Below are positions 22,748-28,529 of a stretch of DNA of 28,529 nt, piece after piece; the stretch's first letter is position 1, and the number at the start of each line of letters is the position of its first letter. The notes under the pieces are model-generated. The model saw only the letters and a list, made by a program, of their open reading frames with translations, ran no database searches and was not told where the DNA came from. The stretch is from an uncultured Robinsoniella sp. (lineage in GTDB: Bacteria; Bacillota; Clostridia; Lachnospirales; Lachnospiraceae), in NCBI GenBank assembly GCA_900539655.1, contig UQCR01000090.1:1-28529 (forward strand), given 5' to 3'. The position numbers and the translations under genes are program-made.

Positions 22748-23770
22748 CTAATACCGGTTGTGCACATACTCTGCAAAACACATAAACTCTTTTATCTCAA
22801 GTGCAGTGCCGTCATCTAATACCGCCCGCCCTTTCATTTTTCCAAATACCTGATGCTGGTCAGTACCCACCACAAGTACATCCATTTTTGCCGCCCGGTC
22901 AATCACCGGTTGGAATTCCATTTCAAACCGCCCGTCACTGGAAGTAAAGGTCCAGGTTTTCATGTAACTGTCAGAAGGAATATGAAAAATAACATCATCC
23001 AGCTTATGGCCCCTTCCATCGTAAAAGAGAATATTCTCCGATGCCGCACTGGTATCTCCGAATCCATATCCGATATTGAATCCAAATGGCTTTCCGCCAA
23101 CAATTCCATTTCCAGATCCCCAATACCAGTTATTATCATAGGTCCAGACGCCGCGTCCCCAGTCCAGGGTACCAAAGTCCGTATCCGGGGAGAAGAAAAA
23201 TTCCCGGTCTCCCAGTCTCATCCTGCCTTTTGCACGCATACAGTTAATCTTCTGATTATAATAAAATGCCGTTTTCTTTTCTTTCCAAGGCGTAGCAATA
23301 ACCATAGAATCACGCTGGGTTTCTTCCAGTATAATATCACAGGAAAATTCTTTTCCCTCAAAAAAGCGCGGCCACTTACAGCGGATTCTCCGCTTTCCAT
23401 TCTGTGCTTCAAAACGCATATGCATCTTTTTATCATGGTAACTGGTATTTCCCTCCATAGAATTGGAGGGCAGGTGCATCCTTCCCATGGTAAACGGCTT
23501 CAAAATCGTCTCCGTATGCTCCCAAGGCCTGGTAAAATCCAGTATGGATGCTGATTCAAGCCCAATATACCCATCATCGGAAATCGTAAATGCCGCAGCA
23601 AAATCCCGATTCACAACCAGATAATAATCCCATTCTTTGATTCTAAATTTCGGCGCCTTAATCTTACTTCTGTCATAGACCTGAACCAGACTTCTGGACC
23701 ACCCTGGTTCCGTAAGGCTGCCGTCCTTCTTTAAAAGTGGTTGACATGCAGTAACTTCATGGTTTCTCAT
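22748..23770 (-). CDS. DUF2804 family protein
   Basis: 340-aa soluble protein recognised as DUF2804 from the start MRNHEVTACQPLLKKDGSL, the motif GWSRSLVQVYDRSKI, and the tryptophan-rich core DFGTLDWGRGVWTYDNNWYWGSGNG. The family has no established biochemical role; its all-beta, Trp-rich character resembles hydroxyneurosporene synthase/lipocalin-like folds, which is only an analogy. I chose ATG at 23770 (AAAGGAG, 6-7 nt upstream); the frame stays open to 23944 but that part overlaps the preceding gene and lacks family sequence. It lies 67 bp after the inositol-monophosphatase-type gene and may share its transcript. Confidence 0.9.
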   Translation of the reverse strand: MRNHEVTACQPLLKKDGSLTEPGWSRSLVQVYDRSKIKAPKFRIKEWDYYLVVNRDFAAAFTISDDGYIGLESASILDFTRPWEHTETILKPFTMGRMHLPSNSMEGNTSYHDKKMHMRFEAQNGKRRIRCKWPRFFEGKEFSCDIILEETQRDSMVIATPWKEKKTAFYYNQKINCMRAKGRMRLGDREFFFSPDTDFGTLDWGRGVWTYDNNWYWGSGNGIVGGKPFGFNIGYGFGDTSAASENILFYDGRGHKLDDVIFHIPSDSYMKTWTFTSSDGRFEMEFQPVIDRAAKMDVLVVGTDQHQVFGKMKGRAVLDDGTALEIKEFMCFAEYVHNRY

Positions 23771-23837
23771 ACGCGCTCCTTTCCCGCTGGCATACACAGT
23801 GCCGGTCAGCACCAGCTGGCAGCATTTGAAAATAAAA

Positions 23838-24620
23838 TCACCTGACGATTGTACCAGTACTCCATAAATCCATACTTTCACTCCATACCAAAGGGCTGCC
23901 TGCCAGTATGGAGCAGGGTGCATCCAGCGTAATCGGGGTTCCATCCATGGTCCTGATCACCCCTCCTGCCTCTTCCAGTATAACGGATGCCGCAGCGTAA
24001 TCCCATGGCTGCAGAAGCATTTCAAAATAGAGTCCGTTTCTACCCGAAGCAATATGGCAGATATCCAGGGTAGACGACCCGCCATTTCGGATTCCGTGGC
24101 ACTGCAGATACAATTTCTTGGCATAATCAAAGCATCGGTCTGTTTCCTCAGAATTATACCGGGCACATCCAAATGCCACAATACAATCTTCCAGAGAAAT
24201 ATCCTTTACAGTCAGGCGTATATCATTGCAATATGCCCCTTCTCCCTTTTTTGCCCAATACATCTCATCCAGATAAGGATCATATACAACCCCAGCATAC
24301 CCTTTCCCCTGATAAGCAATTCCAACTGAAATGCAGCTGTGATGATAATCATGAATGAAATTCGTAGTTCCGTCAATGGGATCTATAATAAAATAATATC
24401 CATCCCCCAAAGGTTCCTGGAGATGATTTTCCTCCCCGATAAAACCGGCTTCCGGAAAAACACTTTTCAATCTGTCTACCAAAAATTCCTGTATCTGGCA
24501 ATCGTACGCCGTTACAAAATTTGCAAATCCACTTTTTTCATATATATTTTGGCTTCCTGCGTGGGCATTTTTCAGAATCTGCCCCGCCTCTCTAACAATT
24601 TCCCTGATTTCTCTCAGCAT
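23838..24620 (-). CDS. Inositol monophosphatase family phosphatase
   Basis: 260-aa Mg2+-dependent sugar-phosphatase fold. The metal sites are visible: GEEN (about residues 70-73), DPIDGTTNF (about 88-96) and WDYAAASVILEEAGG (about 205-219). The family removes phosphate from inositol 1-phosphate, fructose 1,6-bisphosphate, 3'-phosphoadenosine phosphates or similar; the specificity is not evident here. I chose ATG 24620 (AGAGGAG, 5 nt) rather than 24683, since the extra 21 residues are unconserved. It follows yaaA by 69 bp. Confidence 0.92.
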   Translation of the reverse strand: MLREIREIVREAGQILKNAHAGSQNIYEKSGFANFVTAYDCQIQEFLVDRLKSVFPEAGFIGEENHLQEPLGDGYYFIIDPIDGTTNFIHDYHHSCISVGIAYQGKGYAGVVYDPYLDEMYWAKKGEGAYCNDIRLTVKDISLEDCIVAFGCARYNSEETDRCFDYAKKLYLQCHGIRNGGSSTLDICHIASGRNGLYFEMLLQPWDYAAASVILEEAGGVIRTMDGTPITLDAPCSILAGSPLVWSESMDLWSTGTIVR

Positions 24621-24689
24621 CTGGTCTCCTCTTCTTTCTACTCCGGTGCATATTAAAATGTCTTTCTGGCAGATGTCAGTCATGCATTT

Positions 24690-25490
24690 TTATACACGCT
24701 CCTGACTTTCCTTATTTACGGGTTTTAAAAACACCAGCGTATCATCGCCGGAATCCTCTGGTGAGTAAGTAAAATCCAGGCGATTGAATTCTCTGATATC
24801 TTTAATATCCCCAATCTGTTTTTCTGCAAGCCAGCGTACCATTTCACCTCTCGCCATCTTTGCCTGGGTCGCTTTCACCCGGATCCTGCGGTTCTGTCCA
24901 CGCTCCTGTGCTTCCCCAAATATACAGGTAACAAACCGGACATCCGGCTCCAGATATGGTTCCACTGCCTTGCTGTACTCTTTGGATGCCAGATTCAGAA
25001 TCAACTTATCATCCTGAATCAGTTCCCGGTAAATACTTTCCCCCCAGTACTGGTAAAGATTTTTAGCCTCACCTGCACCCAGGGCTGCCTGCATCTCCAG
25101 CCGATAAGGGCACACGCCATCCAGTGGCTTAAGGATTCCATAAAAACCGGAAAGAATGCGCAGATTTTCCTGTACATATTCCCACTGTTTATCGGAAAAT
25201 ACCCTGGGTGCCATATATTGATACTGAATGCCCTCATAGGTCAGAAGCGCCGGCGTCAGATTAGCATATCCGTCTTGCCCATCTAACCCCTTCATATTCC
25301 GGAACCGCCTGAAATTCAGCTCAGCAATTTTATCATTGCACTTTAATATGCCTTTCAGTTCTTCATAAGAAAGCTTCTTTAGTATTCTATGTAATTCCTC
25401 TGCCTGTTTTGCAAATGCCGGATATCCGCTCACTGCCATAGAATTTTCATCCTGCATCATTTTCTTTGCAGGAGATATGATAATCTTCAT
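24690..25490 (-). CDS. yaaA: YaaA family protein (peroxide stress / DUF328)
   Basis: 266 aa; family recognised from KIIISPAKKM at the N-terminus, RILSGFYGILKPLDGVCPYRLEM in the middle and LDFTYSPEDSGDDTLVFLK at the end. E. coli YaaA lowers intracellular free iron and DNA damage during peroxide stress and binds DNA. In an anaerobe a similar protective role is plausible but not shown. Two ATGs lie close together; GAGGAG directly abuts the first (25496) and is 6 nt from the second (25490), so the second is preferred. Confidence 0.95.
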   Translation of the reverse strand: MKIIISPAKKMMQDENSMAVSGYPAFAKQAEELHRILKKLSYEELKGILKCNDKIAELNFRRFRNMKGLDGQDGYANLTPALLTYEGIQYQYMAPRVFSDKQWEYVQENLRILSGFYGILKPLDGVCPYRLEMQAALGAGEAKNLYQYWGESIYRELIQDDKLILNLASKEYSKAVEPYLEPDVRFVTCIFGEAQERGQNRRIRVKATQAKMARGEMVRWLAEKQIGDIKDIREFNRLDFTYSPEDSGDDTLVFLKPVNKESQERV

Positions 25491-25557
25491 AATCATCTCC
25501 TCATCATCTGTATTTACAATTTATATTTTTATATCAATAGTTTTAATACGCGCCTTA

Positions 25558-26073
25558 TTATACCTGTATCATGCTTAGCGCAAATTTTTTAACATCCTCC
25601 AGATCTTCGTCATCGGGATGACTCAGCGCCTGATCAAAATTACGAATCAGGGAATCTGCCTGGGGCATACCTTTTGCCTGCATTCCTTCATATCGCTTTC
25701 GAACAGACATTGGCATCCTGCCCGTACACATATAAGTTCCTGCCACCTGGCAATCCTGGGGAAGAGCAGACTTTACACCGGATAAAATCTTCTGAAAGTA
25801 CTCCGCAGAGCCTTCAAATCCAGCGGTTCCAAAAAGCACAATCTTCTTACCGCACAGTTTTGGCAGTACCACTTTTAATTTATCAGAGCACTGCCCTTTA
25901 TCAGTCCAGAATCCTAGAAATATAATATCTGAATCCCCAATCTCATCAGTTCCGGCATCTGCCGCATTCCCATAGAACAATATATCCACAAGACCCCTGA
26001 GAGAATCATTTATTGTATCTGCTAACATTTTTGTATTACCAGTTTGTGAATCATATAATATTGATATCTTCAT
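25558..26073 (-). CDS. Flavodoxin family protein
   Basis: 171-aa FMN-type electron carrier. The phosphate-binding loop SQTGNT (residues 9-14) follows the first beta strand, DIIFLGFWTDKGQCSD supplies the second flavin loop, and KKIVLFGTAGFEGSAEYF the third. The C-terminal half (YMCTGRMPMSVRKRYEGM) matches a Clostridia group of long flavodoxin-like proteins, which includes BilS-like accessory proteins, but no bilirubin reductase gene is nearby. ATG 26073 follows AAGGAGG with 8 nt spacing. Its own promoter lies at 26105-26133. Confidence 0.88.
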   Translation of the reverse strand: MKISILYDSQTGNTKMLADTINDSLRGLVDILFYGNAADAGTDEIGDSDIIFLGFWTDKGQCSDKLKVVLPKLCGKKIVLFGTAGFEGSAEYFQKILSGVKSALPQDCQVAGTYMCTGRMPMSVRKRYEGMQAKGMPQADSLIRNFDQALSHPDDEDLEDVKKFALSMIQV

Positions 26074-26104
26074 CTAAAGTGCCTCCTTACTATTCGATAA
26101 CCCT

Positions 26105-26133
26105 ATTATAAACTCTTTGTAACCGATTTTCTA
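26105..26133 (-). promoter_or_regulatory. Candidate promoter of the flavodoxin gene
   Basis: A perfect TATAAT (26105-26110) is 17 bp from a weak TAGAAA (26128-26133) on the minus strand, about 30 nt before the start codon. Confidence 0.55.
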
Positions 26134-26175
26134 CTATATCTTGTACCTGGCATATAAAAGGGGAAAACTTCCAAC

Positions 26176-26217
26176 AAAAAAACCGGCAGGCCCGTCAATT
26201 AGCTCTGCCGATTTTTT
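26176..26217 (-). terminator. Terminator of the yccF operon, possibly bidirectional
   Basis: AAAAAATCGGCAG pairs with CTGCCGGTTTTTTT (one G-U) around a 15 nt loop on the minus strand. T-runs flank it on both strands. It starts directly at the yccF stop. Confidence 0.9.
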
Positions 26218-26577
26218 CTAAACTACTCTTGCACCAAATGGCATTAATGCAAGTTTCGCAATTTTAAACTGCTGTAATCCAAATGGTATTCCCACTATTG
26301 TAACGCATAAGACTGCGCCAATAACTGCTGATTCAATTGCAAGGGGAATACCAGAGAATATCAGCCATAATACATTTAACAGTAACGAGCCAACACCGCC
26401 TCCATACTCCACCTCTTTCCCAAATGGGAAAAAACACAATCCTGCAAACTTAAAACACTGGGTTCCAACCGGAATACCAATGATGGTAATACACCAGAGG
26501 CAGCCAATCAAAAGCCAGCTGATTCCTGATATAAATCCGCCAAATATAAACCACAAAATATTACCTAAACATCCCAT
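26218..26577 (-). CDS. YccF domain membrane protein
   Basis: 119-aa membrane protein with two YccF domains in tandem: LWCITIIGIPVGTQCFKFAG and LCVTIVGIPFGLQQFKIAKL share the T-I-x-G-I-P-x-G-x-Q-x-F-K pattern, each ending in a PFG turn. About four hydrophobic helices are present. The function of YccF proteins is unknown. ATG 26577 has AGGAGG 7 nt upstream; a TTG two codons earlier is less likely. It is the last gene of an operon that begins with a Mn2+-type riboswitch, which is the strongest clue to a role in metal or envelope physiology. Confidence 0.93.
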   Translation of the reverse strand: MGCLGNILWFIFGGFISGISWLLIGCLWCITIIGIPVGTQCFKFAGLCFFPFGKEVEYGGGVGSLLLNVLWLIFSGIPLAIESAVIGAVLCVTIVGIPFGLQQFKIAKLALMPFGARVV

Positions 26578-26588
26578 ATCCAATCCTC

Positions 26589-26749
26589 CTATATTCCGTT
26601 ATTTCCTGCACTAAATAAATTTCCGGCACTAATTATATTAGCGCTACTAATTATATTTCCGTCACTATTTATATTACCCTACTATTTATATTTCCGCCAC
26701 CATTTATATCTCCGGTACAATTTATATTACCTGTATTTAAACTGAGCAT
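26589..26749 (-). pseudogene. Frameshifted small gene of hexapeptide (18 bp) repeats
   Basis: ATG at 26749 (AGGA 5 nt upstream, 10 nt after the previous stop) opens a frame encoding G-N-I-N-x-x hexapeptides: GNINCT, GDINGG, GNINSx. One 18 bp unit (about 26665-26681) has only 17 bp, which shifts the frame to a stop at 26669. Adding one base there would restore a 53-aa product with units GNINSD, GNIISS, ANIISA and GNLFSA, ending in a TAG (26589-26591) that touches the yccF ribosome binding site. The fit between both neighbours argues for a former or slippage-controlled gene. Non-coding tandem repeats that happen to lack stops are the alternative. Confidence 0.5.
26594..26731. repeat. Degenerate 18 bp tandem repeat, about seven units
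   Basis: Units such as ATTTCCGTCACTATTTAT, ATTTCCGCCACCATTTAT and ATCTCCGGTACAATTTAT follow one another with an 18 bp period, except one 17 bp unit. They fill most of the 182 bp between the 142-aa gene and yccF. Confidence 0.9.
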
Positions 26750-26759
26750 CTCTTTCCTG

Positions 26760-27188
26760 TTACCGCCTCATTCTTTCCAGTTCATAAAGTGCATGTTCCA
26801 CATGCTCAATCGCCTCTTCAACCTGTTCCTTACTCCGGTTGATTTTTGACTGCACATACCAGTCTGATACTATATTGTCCAAAAAGAAGTCAGCAAATAC
26901 TGCAAAACCTCCAATATCAATATTCATATCCGGATGCATACTTACATCTCTCAATTCTTTTTGGAATTTTCCAAGAAGCATTTTTGCATTTTCCATCTCT
27001 GCACTCGCACTGTCAATCTTAGAATGCTTCAGCATGCCGCTGATAAAACCGCCTCCAAGCATATCCCAGATTCCAAAACCTTTGGCACTGGACAATGAAT
27101 GGTTTACACGGTTCAGACTGTCTAATGCTGCTCTTCCCGCTGCCAGTGCTTCCTCAATTTCCCTGTTATTTCTTTCTACATCGTACAT
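26760..27188 (-). CDS. Uncharacterised 142-aa protein in a Mn2+ riboswitch operon
   Basis: 142-aa soluble, largely helical protein. It has a charged N-terminal helix (residues 1-30), a short Gly/hydrophobic stretch (GFGIWDMLGGGFISGMLKHS, about 37-56), then amphipathic helices ending EQVEEAIEHVEHALYELERM. The middle FADFFLDNIVSDWYVQSKIN is the most distinctive segment. No catalytic or metal-ligand cluster stands out, and I do not recognise a named family. ATG 27188 has AGGAG 7 nt upstream. It is the first gene after a promoter-riboswitch-terminator and is followed by the hexapeptide-repeat small gene and yccF. Confidence 0.8.
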   Translation of the reverse strand: MYDVERNNREIEEALAAGRAALDSLNRVNHSLSSAKGFGIWDMLGGGFISGMLKHSKIDSASAEMENAKMLLGKFQKELRDVSMHPDMNIDIGGFAVFADFFLDNIVSDWYVQSKINRSKEQVEEAIEHVEHALYELERMRR

Positions 27189-27280
27189 ACTCTTTCTCCT
27201 CTCTTTGCCTATTGACCCATTCTAGATCTTTCAGGCTCTTAACGGGTGTTTGGTTACTGCGAAGACTGCCGGCTGCATAG

Positions 27281-27331
27281 AAAAAATAAAAAGACTCTTA
27301 TCGCAGCAATCTTCGCTACAATAAAAGTCTT
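27281..27331 (-). terminator. Riboswitch-controlled intrinsic terminator
   Basis: AAGACTTTTAT (27321-27331) pairs with ATAAGAGTCTT (27291-27301), extended by GTAGC/GCTGC near the loop, and TTTTTATTTTTT follows. The 5' arm is also the closing strand of the aptamer, so metal-bound aptamer and terminator exclude each other: an ON switch. Confidence 0.85.
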
Positions 27332-27409
27332 GCACATTTCATTCGATACGGATATAAAATATCGTATTGACGATTTCGAATCACCTTTCGGTTAGGCTAC
27401 TCCCTTTTA
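27322..27409 (-). ncRNA. yybP-ykoY (Mn2+-sensing) riboswitch aptamer
   Basis: On the minus strand the sequence opens with AAAAGGGAGTAGC (27396-27408), contains the ACC-GAAA-GGT hairpin and the internal ATCGTCAATACG segment, and closes with GCAAGACTTTT (27323-27333), whose CTTTT pairs with the opening AAAAG. These are the conserved parts of the yybP-ykoY family, known to bind Mn2+. A helix ATTCG/CGAAT and the long ATAC-GATAT hairpin form the second leg. I identified it by reading conserved segments, not by a covariance search. Confidence 0.87.
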
Positions 27410-27418
27410 TGTAAATTC

Positions 27419-27447
27419 AATATATCATACCGTAATTTTTATGTCAA
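27419..27447 (-). promoter_or_regulatory. Promoter of the riboswitch operon
   Basis: Perfect TTGACA (27442-27447), 17 bp, TATATT (27419-27424) on the minus strand. Transcription would start near 27412, right at the first bases of the aptamer. Confidence 0.85.
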
Positions 27448-27536
27448 GAATATGGTTCTTAACTTTTTCTGACAATTTTCTGTCGATTCAGGTTTGCAGC
27501 CGTTGCAGATGGCAGGAATGAATGATCAAACACGCT

Positions 27537-28349
27537 CTAATACTTTCTCCCGCATCTGCTGCAAAAAGCATCCTGTTCCCCGCCTTCATTTCCACATGAC
27601 GGACATATTTTCTTAGAGTTATCCACATTTTCCGCTTTTTCTGTTGATAACTGTCCTTCCACAGCCGGCTGGGACGCACCTGCCACTGAGGAGCCATCAT
27701 TTGCCGCCGTTGCTGCCTGACTCCCTGCGTACACCAGGTTCGCTGTCGGCGCTGTCTGGTTCCCTGACTGTACCCCTGAACTCACGGCTGCTGTAACTGC
27801 TGTCTGAGCCTGCATAACCCCAGTATTCTGATATATCGGCTGGCTCTGAGTGACAGCGGTTTCACGCATAGCATCTTTTTGTGGATCTCTCATTACAAAA
27901 TCTTCTTTTTTTGGCATAGGCGGAATCTCACACTCTTTAAACTGTGTTCTGTGGTCAACGCCACCGCCCATTTTTTTATTAATCTCACTTACATTTCTAC
28001 AGATAACAACAATCATCAATGCAAATTCATAGAAAATCCGAAGTACAAGATTACCAAAAATCAGTACCGCAAATCCCAATACCATCTGCAGACAAAGAAT
28101 ATTAAAAACACCTACCGTGGTGCAGACACAAGCTCCAAGTACATAGAAAAACTTTAACAGTCCTTCGATAATAAAATTTTTAAATTGCAGATAATCATAA
28201 AGCCATCCAAAGAAACCATGAAAGCGATTTACATTCTTCTTAGACATGAACGCGAAAAATACTACAAACGACATAATAATGCCAATGATTACACCAGCTA
28301 CCGTCATAACGACCCCAAACTGTTTTAAAATCTCCATATAATGCTCCAT
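27537..28349 (-). CDS. Membrane protein with C-terminal zinc ribbon
   Basis: About 270 aa. The N-terminal part has two to four membrane helices (VVMTVAGVIIGIIMSFVVFF, then FFYVLGACVCTTVGVFNILC and MVLGFAVLIFGNLVLRIFY), consistent with a DUF4282-like layout. Next come a cytoplasmic Pro/Lys stretch, a low-complexity Ala/Gln/Thr/Ser linker (about residues 165-245) and a terminal zinc ribbon, CPSCGNEGGEQDAFCSRCG. I chose ATG 28349 (AGGAGG, 7 nt spacing) over an upstream ATG at 28397. The function is unknown; such proteins occur widely in Clostridia. No strong terminator follows before the riboswitch operon promoter. Confidence 0.85.
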   Translation of the reverse strand: MEHYMEILKQFGVVMTVAGVIIGIIMSFVVFFAFMSKKNVNRFHGFFGWLYDYLQFKNFIIEGLLKFFYVLGACVCTTVGVFNILCLQMVLGFAVLIFGNLVLRIFYEFALMIVVICRNVSEINKKMGGGVDHRTQFKECEIPPMPKKEDFVMRDPQKDAMRETAVTQSQPIYQNTGVMQAQTAVTAAVSSGVQSGNQTAPTANLVYAGSQAATAANDGSSVAGASQPAVEGQLSTEKAENVDNSKKICPSCGNEGGEQDAFCSRCGRKY

Positions 28350-28385
28350 TACAATGCCTCCTGACATAATTACTATATTTCTTCC

Positions 28386-28414
28386 ATTATAGCCCACTTA
28401 TCTACAATTGTATA
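28386..28414 (-). promoter_or_regulatory. Candidate promoter of the zinc-ribbon gene
   Basis: Perfect TATAAT (28386-28391), 17 bp from TATACA (28409-28414) on the minus strand, about 35 nt before the start codon. An ATTGTATAC-like half palindrome overlaps the -35, similar to the lrgAB operator. Confidence 0.55.
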
Positions 28415-28529
28415 CCTTTAAGCCGCGTGTAAATTTAAACATTCTGTTAAAATATTATAAACAAATCAAGACACCCGCCCGTTCCCAATGCGTAGTTGTA
28501 AATTCATTCTAGAGCGAACGTTTTATAGG

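Noticed and set aside
22853..23554. A 233-codon plus-strand frame opposite the DUF2804 gene.
   Set aside because: Antisense to a recognised family with a good ribosome binding site; no independent coding evidence.
26589..26749. The 18 bp repeats as a CRISPR array or iteron-type origin.
   Set aside because: Units abut without unique spacers, are too divergent and short for CRISPR, and there is no replication gene nearby.
27488..27700. A 70-codon minus-strand frame overlapping the end of the zinc-ribbon gene.
   Set aside because: It is in another frame of the low-complexity linker and CPSCG/CSRCG region, with no start signal.
117..28524. The 12-mer AAAACGTTCGCT occurs at 117-128 and inverted at 28513-28524, near both window ends.
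   Set aside because: In 28 kb, dozens of 12-base inverted matches are expected by chance, and nothing else about the flanks suggests element ends.

Overview
The window looks like chromosome of a low- to mid-GC Gram-positive anaerobe, most likely a gut Clostridia/Lachnospiraceae member. The basis is AGGAGG-type ribosome binding sites, sigma-A promoters, a CIRCE heat-shock operator, a YesM/YesN-type two-component pair beside a sugar ABC importer that lacks its own ATPase, LrgAB, YtaF and YccF. Almost everything is on the minus strand; the only well-supported plus-strand gene is a LysR regulator near 4.8 kb. No rRNA, tRNA, CRISPR array, phage or complete insertion sequence was seen.

Layout. 1-1.3 kb: a possible partial gene, YtaF (a MntP-fold membrane protein with an EF-hand-like loop) and a small coiled-coil protein with two promoters. 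1.5-5.7 kb: a purine salvage pair (NCS2 purine permease, then adenine deaminase) divergent from a LysR regulator. 5.7-6.8 kb: two tandem Hsp20 chaperones behind a strong promoter embedded in a CIRCE operator. 6.9-9.7 kb: an FtsX-type ABC permease with no ATPase beside it.

9.8-19.7 kb is a glycan-use locus: secreted GH16 endo-glycanase, lipoprotein sugar-binding protein, two permeases, histidine kinase, AraC-type response regulator and a cytoplasmic GH20 hexosaminidase. The expected flow is cleavage outside, import of oligosaccharides, sensing by the kinase pair and trimming of amino sugars inside. GH16 with GH20 suggests an N-acetyllactosamine-type host glycan rather than plain beta-glucan, but the substrate is inferred. 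The GH16 gene is preceded by TTGTACAT direct repeats with a 22 bp period.

19.8-22 kb: lrgA-lrgB-Nudix, with a sigma-A promoter whose spacer holds a TTGTATACAA palindrome. 22-26.1 kb: a YaiI/YqxD protein preceded by a 140 bp nested inverted-repeat element, then a DUF2804 protein, an inositol-monophosphatase-type enzyme, YaaA and a flavodoxin.

26.2-27.45 kb is the most unusual part: a promoter, a yybP-ykoY (Mn2+) riboswitch and an overlapping terminator lead into an operon of an uncharacterised 142-aa protein, a frameshifted small gene made of 18 bp (hexapeptide) repeats, and YccF. The window ends with a membrane-anchored zinc-ribbon protein.
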